A DNA stretch of 6,906 bases from an uncultured Bacilli bacterium (GCA_947629075.1 CANRCI010000071.1:1-6906), one strand, 5' to 3'. Numbered from the stretch's first letter, positions 1-5,814 are shown. Notes: generated from the letters alone by a model not told the origin. Program-made: numbers and translations.

Positions 1-855
1 AATCTTTAACTCTAATTTATAATTAGAATTGATATTTGTACCCACTTCTGTATCATTACTGGATTCAAACCACTTCCAATCTAATGTATAAACATCATAA
101 GTATTTGCAGCAAGTCCAATATTTGCTTGTTTTAATTCATCATAAGTTAACCATTCGTTATCACTACCGGCAACATAAGCACCATTTAATTTCAAACGAT
201 ATTTCATATTGATATTGTAATCATTTTCTTCTAATAAATCCAAATCGTACACTATATCAAATTCATTATTGTTTCTGATAACAAATTGATATGAATTTTC
301 ACTAGCTGGAGCAATTCTATCTTCTACAACATAATAAGTAGTATTGGTGAAAATTCGAAGTTGTGTACTTTGTGAGTATTCAACTTCTCTATCAAATACT
401 TCTACTCCATCTTTTTCTTCTGGTATAGTTGGTTCTTCCTGTATAGGAGGAGTATTCTGGTTATTGTTGTCATTTGAACCATTATTGGTATTACCACTCG
501 GTTTAGAAGAATTAACCGAATTATTAGAATTGTTATTTCCGTTATTACTAACGCTATTGTTTGAATTGTTACCACCACTAGCATTAGAATTACCGCCCGT
601 ATTATTACTTGAATTACCTCCAGTACCACTATTGCAATTATCACAATTGTTGTTACAATCACAAGAGTTATCACAATCTTTTGTAAAGATAATATCAAAT
701 ATATCTACATTACCTGTTGGAATTCTTGGTCTATGTTCAATAAACTCTATATTTTTAACAAATAAAAAGATAATAATAACCAAGGCGATAAGGATGAATA
801 ACACTACAATAAATTTTTTTTCATTCTTTTTTTCTCTATACTCTTGTTTATCCAT
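1..855 (-). CDS. Membrane-anchored Asn-rich-stalk protein with TasA-like domain (C-terminus beyond window)
   Basis: This reading frame stays open from the ATG at 855 to the left edge (285 codons) and has no stop in the window, so it is partial. An in-frame TAG directly precedes the ATG, which fixes the start; the upstream GTGGTG is only a modest ribosome site. Order of parts: a charged cytoplasmic tail (1-14), one hydrophobic segment (about 15-33, an uncleaved type II anchor with no GTYA-type cleavage motif), a five-Cys cluster (C61, C65, C67, C71, C74), a stalk of mostly Asn/Ser/Gly (about 75-135), and a folded domain from about 150. That domain has an IAP motif (181-183) and a W260-K...D-T-x-V-G-T pattern, both shared with the TasA-like protein encoded upstream. 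I infer an extracellular accessory or anchor subunit of the fibre made by this operon. It is the third gene after sipW and the tasA-like gene, separated from the latter by a hairpin. The family name is uncertain. Confidence 0.8.
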   Translation of the reverse strand, partial: MDKQEYREKKNEKKFIVVLFILIALVIIIFLFVKNIEFIEHRPRIPTGNVDIFDIIFTKDCDNSCDCNNNCDNCNSGTGGNSSNNTGGNSNASGGNNSNNSVSNNGNNNSNNSVNSSKPSGNTNNGSNDNNNQNTPPIQEEPTIPEEKDGVEVFDREVEYSQSTQLRIFTNTTYYVVEDRIAPASENSYQFVIRNNNEFDIVYDLDLLEENDYNINMKYRLKLNGAYVAGSDNEWLTYDELKQANIGLAANTYDVYTLDWKWFESSNDTEVGTNINSNYKLELKI

Positions 856-888
856 CTATGATTTATCACCACTTTTTCCAATTTAATT

Positions 889-937
889 AAAGCTTCCAGT
901 AAAGATTATAAGAATTATAAACTTTACTGGAAGTTTT
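889..937 (-). terminator. Intercistronic hairpin between the tasA-like and anchor genes
   Basis: A perfect 12-bp stem (893-904 CTTCCAGTAAAG with 922-933 CTTTACTGGAAG) encloses a 17-nt loop. It extends to about 16 bp with one G-T pair into flanking A/T runs. On the minus strand it is followed by CTTTAATTAA rather than a clean T-run, so it is more likely a leaky terminator or an mRNA 3'-end stabiliser than a full stop. That would give more tasA-like than anchor message. It may also act on the plus strand, where TTTTAAAA follows, but no plus-strand gene lies upstream. Confidence 0.6.
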
Positions 938-947
938 AAAACTTCCA
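928..947. repeat. 20-bp perfect palindrome overlapping the intercistronic hairpin
   Basis: TGGAAGTTTTAAAACTTCCA is its own reverse complement. In the minus-strand transcript it comes right after the tasA-like stop. It uses the same bases (928-933) that form the first arm of the larger 893-933 hairpin, so the two RNA folds exclude each other. It could be an alternative fold that tunes read-through into the anchor gene. The fold is seen; the role is inferred. Confidence 0.5.
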
Positions 948-953
948 AAATCA

Positions 954-1655
954 CTATGGAGTTAAACTCTCTGGATCAAAATTATTTTGATTTATATGTT
1001 GAACTACATACAATTTAACTGGAACTTTCAAAGTTAAACCACCTTCTTCTGCACCGCTTTCTGCTGCTTGTGTTCCAATTTTTGTATCTTCTGTACTATG
1101 AGAATCATCATTTTTCCAAGTAACTTTTACTGTAACTTCTACAGCATCACCTGATTCAAATCCATTTGCTTGTCCTTCTGGTAACATAATTACATATGGA
1201 CTTGCTTGTTTACCCGTACCAGATAAAACAGCTTGAACATTTGGGGCCCTGTCTTTTCCTTTAGCCTCAATTTGTAAAGATATATCATTATTTTGTACAT
1301 CGTTAATTCCAGCCGTTGTTAACGCCGATTTAATAGCTTGTTCATCAACATCAACTAAAAGATCAACTGCTACTTCAGTTCCTTCCAAATCAATTTCTAA
1401 AGTACCACTAGCTGTTACACTTGGTGCTATTTTACCTTTCACAACATCAGTATTGTCATCAGTGGTTAAAGGTAAAGTAATTGTTTTTCCTGCACTCTCA
1501 CCACCAGACAAACTTACTTTCCATGCAGCAATACCAACTTTTGCTTCACCTTCAAACTTATCAGCATATCTAGCATAAGTTCCTCCAATGAAATATAGAG
1601 AAACAGCAAATAACATAGCCACTACTGTAATAGACATTACATTCTTTTTATTCAT
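954..1655 (-). CDS. TasA/camelysin-like secreted protein with SipW-type signal peptide
   Basis: This 233-aa protein has a near-perfect ribosome site (GAGGAGGT, five bases before the ATG). Residues 1-28 form a SipW-dependent-type signal peptide: NKK basic start, hydrophobic core (about 8-23), then GGTYA, with cleavage predicted after A28. The mature protein is acidic and beta-rich, with no Cys and no second membrane segment. It carries IAP (76-78), W180-K followed by D190-T-x-I-G-T, and a final beta strand (LKVPVKLYVV, 208-217). This layout fits the TasA/CalY family of Bacillota biofilm fibre proteins (some called camelysin, MEROPS M73), and I see no protease motif. The adjacent upstream SipW-type peptidase is the expected processing enzyme. 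Base composition is visibly less AT-rich than in the recombinase genes, which together with the strong ribosome site suggests high expression. I have not assigned the name tasA because orthology cannot be shown here. Confidence 0.85.
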   Translation of the reverse strand: MNKKNVMSITVVAMLFAVSLYFIGGTYARYADKFEGEAKVGIAAWKVSLSGGESAGKTITLPLTTDDNTDVVKGKIAPSVTASGTLEIDLEGTEVAVDLLVDVDEQAIKSALTTAGINDVQNNDISLQIEAKGKDRAPNVQAVLSGTGKQASPYVIMLPEGQANGFESGDAVEVTVKVTWKNDDSHSTEDTKIGTQAAESGAEEGGLTLKVPVKLYVVQHINQNNFDPESLTP

Positions 1656-1685
1656 TTTTTCACCTCCTCATAAATGAATTTTCGC

Positions 1686-1738
1686 AATAACATTCTAGAA
1701 TATTATTTCTCTCTATATATAAAATGAGTTTACATTTT
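1686..1738 (-). repeat. Two small dyads in the sipW-tasA-like spacer
   Basis: The 104-bp gap between the peptidase stop and the tasA-like start holds two inverted repeats. One is a 22-bp palindrome centred on TTCTAGAA (1686-1707, one mismatched pair that would be G-U in RNA). The other has 6-bp arms (1721-1738, AAAATG and CATTTT, 6-nt loop). In the minus transcript the latter is followed by an AT-rich run (ATATATAG). They could be mRNA processing or stabilising hairpins, a weak terminator, or operator sites of an internal promoter. I cannot tell which. Confidence 0.35.
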
Positions 1739-1759
1739 ATATTACCTTGATTGATAGAT

Positions 1760-2419
1760 TTATTTTTCTTGCTTCTTTTCTTTATGTTTTTCTGCTTCTT
1801 TTTTTCGTTCTAGTTCTTTTTGCTTTTTGAACTCTTCGAACTCTAACCTATCTTTTTCTTCTTTTTTTCTATATTTCTTTTCATCTCTTACATTAACAAT
1901 GTATAGCCATAATAAACCAACTACTAAGATAACTAATAAAACCATAAATAGACCAATAGGTTCACGCATGAACATTAAGAATTTACCTAATTTTGCAATT
2001 CTTCCAACGTATAAACCTTCGACATCTTCCATTGGTACAAGCTTGACATCTTCAGCATTATTGGCGTCACCTTTAGTTTTGAAATACTGTTTTCCATCCT
2101 CAAAGACAATTTCAACAATTCTATGGGTCGTAACCGTATCTTTCTCATTTCTAAAAGCAATGACATCTTGTTCTTTTAAAGTAGTTGTATCGACCACCTT
2201 TACAAATACTAGATCACCTTTACGAATTGAAGTTTCCATCGATCCTGATAATACGATCATTGGCTTATATCCAAAAACATCTGGTACATCATCTGGACTG
2301 GTATTAGCTTTGTATATAACTATTACTGCTATTAACAAAACGACAAAAGCTACTAAAAAGAATAAATATTTAAATACTTTACCGACAAGCCCTTTTTTCT
2401 TTTGTTCAGTTTTCTTCAT
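1760..2419 (-). CDS. sipW: SipW-type signal peptidase I (Ser/His/Asp)
   Basis: This 219-aa membrane protease removes signal peptides from exported proteins. Its parts are a basic N-terminus, membrane segment about 18-36, extracellular catalytic domain, second membrane segment about 155-176, and a highly charged Lys/Glu cytoplasmic tail (178-219). Catalytic motifs are VLSGSM with Ser60, TTHR with His99 (His in place of the Lys of ordinary bacterial type I peptidases), and KGDANN with Asp118. This is the ER/SipW class of family S26. The usual Pro after SME is replaced (SMETSI). I chose the ATG at 2419, preceded by GGGTGGG at close spacing; an in-frame TTG at 2431 would add four residues but lacks a ribosome site. 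It is the first gene of the operon, and its likely substrate is the TasA-like protein encoded next. The 21-bp inverted repeat begins 25 bp upstream of this start, so transcription probably depends on recombinase orientation. The symbol is by class, not proven orthology. Confidence 0.9.
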   Translation of the reverse strand: MKKTEQKKKGLVGKVFKYLFFLVAFVVLLIAVIVIYKANTSPDDVPDVFGYKPMIVLSGSMETSIRKGDLVFVKVVDTTTLKEQDVIAFRNEKDTVTTHRIVEIVFEDGKQYFKTKGDANNAEDVKLVPMEDVEGLYVGRIAKLGKFLMFMREPIGLFMVLLVILVVGLLWLYIVNVRDEKKYRKKEEKDRLEFEEFKKQKELERKKEAEKHKEKKQEK

Positions 2420-2443
2420 ATTCCCACCCAATCTAGTAAATTC

Positions 2444-2464
2444 GGAATAAAGTTTAAGACTTTA
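2444..2464 (+). repeat. Left 21-bp inverted repeat (IR-L), recombination site
   Basis: It is identical, in reverse complement, to 3805-3825. It starts with GGAA on the outer side and contains TAAAGT-TTAAG-ACTTTA (2448-2464): 6-bp symmetric arms around a 5-bp centre. That is the usual form of a tyrosine-recombinase core site. It lies in the sipW 5' leader if the promoter at about 2500 is used, where it would also fold as an RNA hairpin upstream of the ribosome site. Confidence 0.8.
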
Positions 2465-2467
2465 TCC

Positions 2468-2491
2468 TGATAATATCATCCGCTATTATCA
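2468..2491. promoter_or_regulatory. 8+8 bp dyad at the sipW transcription start region
   Basis: TGATAATA (2468-2475) and TATTATCA (2484-2491) are perfect inverted arms around an 8-nt centre. The dyad sits just downstream of the putative minus-strand -10 element, over the expected start point. It could be a repressor operator or a 5'-end RNA hairpin. The arms resemble half-sites of Fur-like boxes, but the 8-nt spacing does not fit that family. Confidence 0.4.
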
Positions 2492-2496
2492 ATAAA

Positions 2497-2525
2497 ATTG
2501 TATCATATTTCGACTGATTTAGACA
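2497..2525 (-). promoter_or_regulatory. Likely sipW operon promoter (extended -10), inside the invertible segment
   Basis: Read on the minus strand, TGATACAAT is an extended -10 (TGn plus TACAAT, 2497-2505). The -35 region 17 bp upstream (TGTCTA, 2520-2525) is poor. The start would be near 2490, giving a leader of about 70 nt that includes the dyad at 2468-2491 and IR-L. It is the best minus-strand promoter candidate I see between the integrase and sipW. Confidence 0.5.
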
Positions 2526-2577
2526 CTATTTTTATTTTAAATAATTAAAAATTGTAAAAAAATGTTAAGTTCTTTTT

Positions 2578-2605
2578 TTCACATTAATTATTTCAATTTT
2601 ATAGA
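2578..2605 (+). promoter_or_regulatory. Likely integrase promoter
   Basis: The plus strand has TTCACA (2578-2583, five of six matches to TTGACA), a 16-bp gap, then TATAGA (2600-2605). Its -10 overlaps the start of the AAGTCAAAAA repeat at 2605, and a half-core-like sequence follows at 2617. Recombinase binding there could therefore repress its own gene. Confidence 0.45.
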
Positions 2606-2626
2606 AGTCAAAAACTAAGTCTTAAA
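2605..2626 (+). repeat. Arm-like repeat and half-core match in the integrase leader
   Basis: AAGTCAAAAA (2605-2614) recurs exactly and in the same orientation at 3754-3763 beyond the gene. AAGTCTTAAA (2617-2626) matches ten bases of the right 21-bp repeat (3807-3816). Both lie between the integrase promoter and its ribosome site. They are candidate binding sites for the integrase N-terminal arm-binding domain and for its core-binding domain. Confidence 0.4.
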
Positions 2627-2649
2627 ATATAAGGGGAAGGGAGGTAAAA

Positions 2650-3732
2650 ATGCCAAAAAAAGGAGAAAATATAACCAAAAGAAAAGATGGAAGATATGAA
2701 GCTAGATTTGTAAAAGAAAGAGATGAGTTTGGAAGAATAAAAAAATATGGATTCGTATATGCCAGAAGTTATTTAGAAGTTAAACAAAAAAGAGAGATGA
2801 AATTAAAATTATTAGAGAGAGATAACGATAAAAATTCGATATATAAAAGAGAAAATTTTACTACTTCAATAAATTTATGGCTTGATAATAAAGTTTTAAT
2901 TAAAGATTCAAGTTATACTAACTATTATTCAATTATTTATTCTAAAATAGTTCCATTCTTTGGAAATATAAGAGTTTTAGATATCGATGAAACCAAAATT
3001 TTAGAGTTTATTAAGTATTTAAAAGAACAAAAATTAGGAAACAAGAGGATAAAGGATATTTTACTGGTACTTAAACAATTTTTAGATTATAAAAATATAA
3101 ATGTAAGAATTGAATTACCGAAAATTAGTCATAAAAAAATTATCACTTTAAATGATGATGAAATAGAAATTATTGAACAAGCTACTAAAAATAGTAATGA
3201 TATTAAAGTATTTGCTATTTTATTTGTCCTTTTTTCTGGCCTTAGAATTGGTGAACTATGTGCATTAACTTGGAAAGATATCGATATCAATAATAGATTA
3301 ATCCATATAAATAAAACTCTAATTAGAGTAAAAAATAAAGATTCTAGTAATAAGGATAAAACCAAAATAATTATAGATACACCTAAAACCCAAAACTCAG
3401 TAAGAGATATCCCCATAAATCAAGTTATCTTGCCCTATTTAAAAAAGTTTAAAAGAGATGAAACGTGTTATTTTTTAACAGGTAGTAAAAACTTTATAAC
3501 TACTAAAAAATACTATCTGTTCTATCTTAAATTTCTTAAGTCATTACAAATTAAAAAATATAAATTCCACATCTTAAGACATACTTTTGCTACTAGATCA
3601 CTGTTATGTGGAGTAGATATTAAATCACTAAGTGAAATATTGGGTCACTCCAGTGTTAAAACTACTCTTGATTTATATGTACATATAAACGATAATGAAA
3701 AATTATTGCAAATAAACAAATTGAAGTTTTAA
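2650..3732 (+). CDS. Tyrosine recombinase (phage-integrase family), likely DNA invertase of this segment
   Basis: This 360-aa, full-length site-specific recombinase has a strong ribosome site (GGGAGGT, five bases before the ATG). Residues about 8-50 (KRKDGRYEARFV... to about K51) resemble the beta-sheet arm-binding domain of Tn916/lambda-type integrases. Residues about 70-155 form the helical core-binding domain, and about 165-350 the catalytic domain. The full catalytic set is visible: R199 (SGLRIGEL), K246 (TPKTQNS), H307 and R310 (HILRHTFAT), H333 (LGHSS) and the nucleophile Y343 (LDLYVH), so it should be active. No excisionase, phage or conjugation genes lie alongside it. Instead the gene is enclosed by perfect 21-bp inverted repeats, which suits inversion better than excision, because attL and attR would be direct repeats. 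It is transcribed divergently from the sipW operon. The alternative is a single-gene mobile element with inverted ends. Confidence 0.93.
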   Translation: MPKKGENITKRKDGRYEARFVKERDEFGRIKKYGFVYARSYLEVKQKREMKLKLLERDNDKNSIYKRENFTTSINLWLDNKVLIKDSSYTNYYSIIYSKIVPFFGNIRVLDIDETKILEFIKYLKEQKLGNKRIKDILLVLKQFLDYKNINVRIELPKISHKKIITLNDDEIEIIEQATKNSNDIKVFAILFVLFSGLRIGELCALTWKDIDINNRLIHINKTLIRVKNKDSSNKDKTKIIIDTPKTQNSVRDIPINQVILPYLKKFKRDETCYFLTGSKNFITTKKYYLFYLKFLKSLQIKKYKFHILRHTFATRSLLCGVDIKSLSEILGHSSVKTTLDLYVHINDNEKLLQINKLKF

Positions 3733-3741
3733 AATTTATCG

Positions 3742-3763
3742 AAGTCATAATGAAAGTCAAAAA
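3742..3763 (+). repeat. Tandem arm-like AAGTCA repeats downstream of the integrase
   Basis: AAGTCA occurs at 3742-3747 and again within AAGTCAAAAA at 3754-3763, the latter an exact 10-bp copy of 2605-2614. They lie about 40-60 bp inside the right inverted repeat, a spacing reminiscent of arm sites near an integrase core. The copies are seen; the binding role is inferred. Confidence 0.35.
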
Positions 3764-3804
3764 TTATTATTTTTTAGTTTTTTCAAGGTTTTTATCCGAT
3801 GAGT

Positions 3805-3825
3805 TAAAGTCTTAAACTTTATTCC
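3805..3825 (-). repeat. Right 21-bp inverted repeat (IR-R), recombination site
   Basis: This is the exact reverse complement of 2444-2464, with the GGAA end again facing outwards and the same TAAAGT-TTAAG-ACTTTA dyad (3805-3821, minus strand). Beyond the 21 bp the flanks differ on both sides. The match is therefore a short site rather than the edge of a larger duplication. Confidence 0.8.
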
Positions 3826-3848
3826 ATTATCAGATATTAACTAATAAT

Positions 3849-3870
3849 ACTTCCAGCAGGAAGTGTTTTT
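3849..3870 (+). terminator. Rho-independent-type terminator outside IR-R
   Basis: ACTTCC-AGCA-GGAAGT forms a 6-bp stem with a 4-nt loop (3849-3864), followed by GTTTTT. It would end transcription leaving the integrase in the present orientation. In the flipped state it would end transcription from the displaced sipW promoter about 90 nt after its start. The stem is short but G/C-closed and in the right place. Confidence 0.6.
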
Positions 3871-3967
3871 ATTATGTGCAAATAAAATTATTTTATTCTA
3901 AATTTTAAAAAATAAAATATATTGTAGTGATTACCAAAATCTTATCTTTATTTTGAGAGGAGTAATT

Positions 3968-4105
3968 ATGAAATATAATGTCATCGATATTATTGATGGA
4001 CAAATGAGTGATGATGAACTAAAAAAGATTATTAATAAGAAGTTATATAGGATTATTGAAATTATGGATTTTAGTGTTAATGATTTGTTTTTGGTTGAGG
4101 AGTAA
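3968..4105 (+). CDS. Small 45-aa acidic protein upstream of the serine recombinase
   Basis: This 45-codon ORF starts with ATG after a good ribosome site (GAGGAG, 5-nt gap). The product MKYNVIDIIDGQMSDDELKK... ends in FLVEE. It is mostly charged and helix-prone, with no signal peptide or membrane segment. Its last codons (GAG GAG) double as the ribosome site for the serine recombinase, whose GTG follows after 8 nt, so the two are very likely co-translated. I do not recognise the family. A regulator or recombination-directionality role for the neighbouring enzyme is a guess from position only. An AT-rich spacer (3871-3950) precedes it, with a 17-bp palindrome (3881-3897) and a weak -10 candidate, TATATT (3918-3923), lacking a clear -35. 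Confidence 0.65.
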   Translation: MKYNVIDIIDGQMSDDELKKIINKKLYRIIEIMDFSVNDLFLVEE

Positions 4106-4110
4106 TAATT

Positions 4111-5721
4111 GTGAGTAATACAGATATTAAAGAAGATAAGATATTAAGAGTGGGAATTTATTTAAGATTATCTAATGAAGATAGAGATAAACTAAATAAA
4201 GATGATCCCAGTGAATCTATTAAGAATCAAAGAAATATGCTTATTCAGTATGTTGAAAAACATGATGAATTAATATTGACTGATGAATACTGTGATGAAG
4301 ATTTATCTGGAGCTGGAACCTATAGACCTGAATTTGAAAGACTTATTAGAGATTGTGAAAATAAAAAAATTGATGTCGTTTTATGTAAAAGTCAATCACG
4401 ATTTTCAAGAGATATGGAGATTGTTGAAAAATATATCAACAACAAGTTTAAAGAATGGAATATTAGGTTTATTGGATTATCAGATAATGCTGATACCGAA
4501 AATAGAGGTAATAAAAAGTCAAGACAAATAAATGGTCTTGTCAATGAATGGTATTTAGAAGATGTTTCTAATAATATTAGAAGTGCTTTTCTTTCTAAAA
4601 TGAAACAAGGAGAATTCATTTCTCCCTTTGCTCCGTTTGGGTATGAAGTATCTATTGATGATAACAACAAATTAGTAGTTGATCCTGTGGCTTCTGAAAT
4701 AGTAAAAAGTATTTATCATCTATACTTAACAGGATTAGGATTTACTGGTATAGCAAAATGTTTAAATAGTAAAAATATACCTTCTCCTTCCCTTTATAAA
4801 TATCGTAAAGGTATCAAATTGAACGTCATTAGTAATAGATGTCGTGAAGATATAAAATGGACGACAAGTGCGATTAAGACAATTTTGACCAATGAAGTTT
4901 ATTTAGGACATTTAATTCAAGGAAAGAGAACTACTGTTAGCTATAAAAATCACAAGATTAAAAACAGAGATAAAAGTGAATGGATAAGAAAAGAAAACAC
5001 TCATGAAGCAATTATCGATGAAGAAATGTTTAATAGAGTTCAAATAGCGATGAAAGAAAGAACTAAACCTATGAAGAGATCAGATATAGTTCATATCTTC
5101 TCAGGTAAAGTATTTTGTCTTGAATGTGGACATTACATGAGAAAAAAGAATTCCAAAATACATGAATATCTTTTATGTTCGGGAAACAGAGATGGATATG
5201 ATGACTGCATTAATAAAACATCTATAAGATATGATGTTCTTATGAGTATTGTATTAGATGCTATAAATGATAAACTTCAAAGATTTTATGATAGAGAAGA
5301 ACTAGAAAAATTATCTTTGAAAAAAATGGAAAATAGATTTAATAGAAAGATTAAAGTATTGGAACAACAAAAAATGGAAGTAAAAAAACAAGTAACAAAG
5401 ACAAAAAAGTATTTAAAGAGTCTCTATGAAGATAAGGTAAATGGTATTATTACAGCTTGCCAATTTAAAGATTTGGTTGCGGAATACAATAAGAATGAGG
5501 ATGTATATAATGACCAAATTAAATCTATCAATAACGAAATTGCCTATTACAAAATAAAAGAAAAATCTTCAAAAAATAATAAGGAAATATTTAGTAAATA
5601 CCAAAAATTAGAGGAACTCAATCGGGTTATTGTTCAAGAATTTATTGATAAAATTTATATTGGTAAATTAAGTAAAGAAACAAATAGTAGAGATATCCAA
5701 ATTAAATGGAACTTTGAATAG
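4111..5721 (+). CDS. Large serine recombinase
   Basis: This 536-aa site-specific recombinase of the resolvase/invertase superfamily is within the usual length of the large serine class. It starts with GTG, with GAGGAG 8 bases upstream at the end of the preceding ORF. The catalytic domain (about 12-155) has YLRLS with R19 and nucleophile Ser21, and SQSRFSRD with R97 and R100. The recombinase DNA-binding domain covers about 170-300. A zinc ribbon (C336, C339, C356, C366) and a long Lys/Glu coiled coil (about 400-485) follow, as in phage and transposon integrases of this class. All key residues appear intact. No transfer, replication or phage genes are in view. It may be the remnant of an integrated element or a stand-alone inversion enzyme. 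A dyad (5747-5773) and the promoter of the next gene follow closely. Confidence 0.95.
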   Translation: MSNTDIKEDKILRVGIYLRLSNEDRDKLNKDDPSESIKNQRNMLIQYVEKHDELILTDEYCDEDLSGAGTYRPEFERLIRDCENKKIDVVLCKSQSRFSRDMEIVEKYINNKFKEWNIRFIGLSDNADTENRGNKKSRQINGLVNEWYLEDVSNNIRSAFLSKMKQGEFISPFAPFGYEVSIDDNNKLVVDPVASEIVKSIYHLYLTGLGFTGIAKCLNSKNIPSPSLYKYRKGIKLNVISNRCREDIKWTTSAIKTILTNEVYLGHLIQGKRTTVSYKNHKIKNRDKSEWIRKENTHEAIIDEEMFNRVQIAMKERTKPMKRSDIVHIFSGKVFCLECGHYMRKKNSKIHEYLLCSGNRDGYDDCINKTSIRYDVLMSIVLDAINDKLQRFYDREELEKLSLKKMENRFNRKIKVLEQQKMEVKKQVTKTKKYLKSLYEDKVNGIITACQFKDLVAEYNKNEDVYNDQIKSINNEIAYYKIKEKSSKNNKEIFSKYQKLEELNRVIVQEFIDKIYIGKLSKETNSRDIQIKWNFE

Positions 5722-5746
5722 ATCTTTAACAAAAGATGGGGAAAAT

Positions 5747-5773
5747 TAGTTGGTCATAAATTGTGACCAATTA
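5747..5773. repeat. Inverted repeat after the serine recombinase
   Basis: TTGGTCA (5750-5756) and TGACCAA (5764-5770) are perfect arms around a 7-nt loop. They extend to about 10-11 bp (TTA/TAA) with one G-T pair. No T-run follows on the plus strand. It may be a weak terminator for the recombinase, an operator, or half of an attachment site. Confidence 0.4.
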
Positions 5774-5814
5774 AAACGATAATTTTGGGTAGAAGTTTCG
5801 CTTGTTACGATTAA

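Larger units (their letters stand above)
2444..3825. other. Putative invertible DNA segment carrying its own tyrosine recombinase
   Basis: The 1382-bp segment is bounded by perfect 21-bp inverted repeats. It contains the integrase gene, its promoter and, at the left end, a minus-strand promoter pointing out across IR-L into sipW. Flipping maps position x to 6269-x. The sipW promoter start (about 2490) would move to about 3779 and read into the terminator at 3849-3870. The integrase would then read towards sipW, its stop about 118 nt before the sipW ATG. Repeats and gene order are seen; inversion is inferred from repeat orientation and the resident recombinase. Confidence 0.65.

Noticed and set aside
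1..9. Word ATCTTTAAC shared with 5722-5730 as element ends
   Set aside because: It is only 9 bp, one copy lies inside a coding region, and nothing else matches around it. Chance is likely in AT-rich DNA.
344..886. Plus-strand open frame of 180 codons with Leu/Pro-rich repeats
   Set aside because: It is the complement of the Asn-rich stalk of the minus-strand anchor gene. It has no ribosome site, and its Leu/Pro runs are the mirror of Asn/Ser/Gly codons.
2420..2431. TTG start for sipW at 2431
   Set aside because: There is no ribosome site upstream of TTG, while GGGTGGG precedes the ATG at 2419.
1827..2450. Plus-strand open frame of 207 codons opposite sipW
   Set aside because: The sipW frame carries full catalytic motifs. 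The plus-strand product is Ser/Thr/Asn-rich with no recognisable domain or start signal.
2468..2491. Fur/PerR box
   Set aside because: Half-sites look similar, but the 8-nt spacing does not match the usual 7-1-7 arrangement.
2444..3825. The 21-bp repeats as attL/attR of an integrated element
   Set aside because: Attachment sites left by integration are direct repeats, and these are inverted. No target duplication or excisionase is seen. A mobile unit with inverted ends remains a weaker alternative.
5747..5773. Strong intrinsic terminator for the serine recombinase
   Set aside because: The stem is clear, but no T-run follows on the plus strand.
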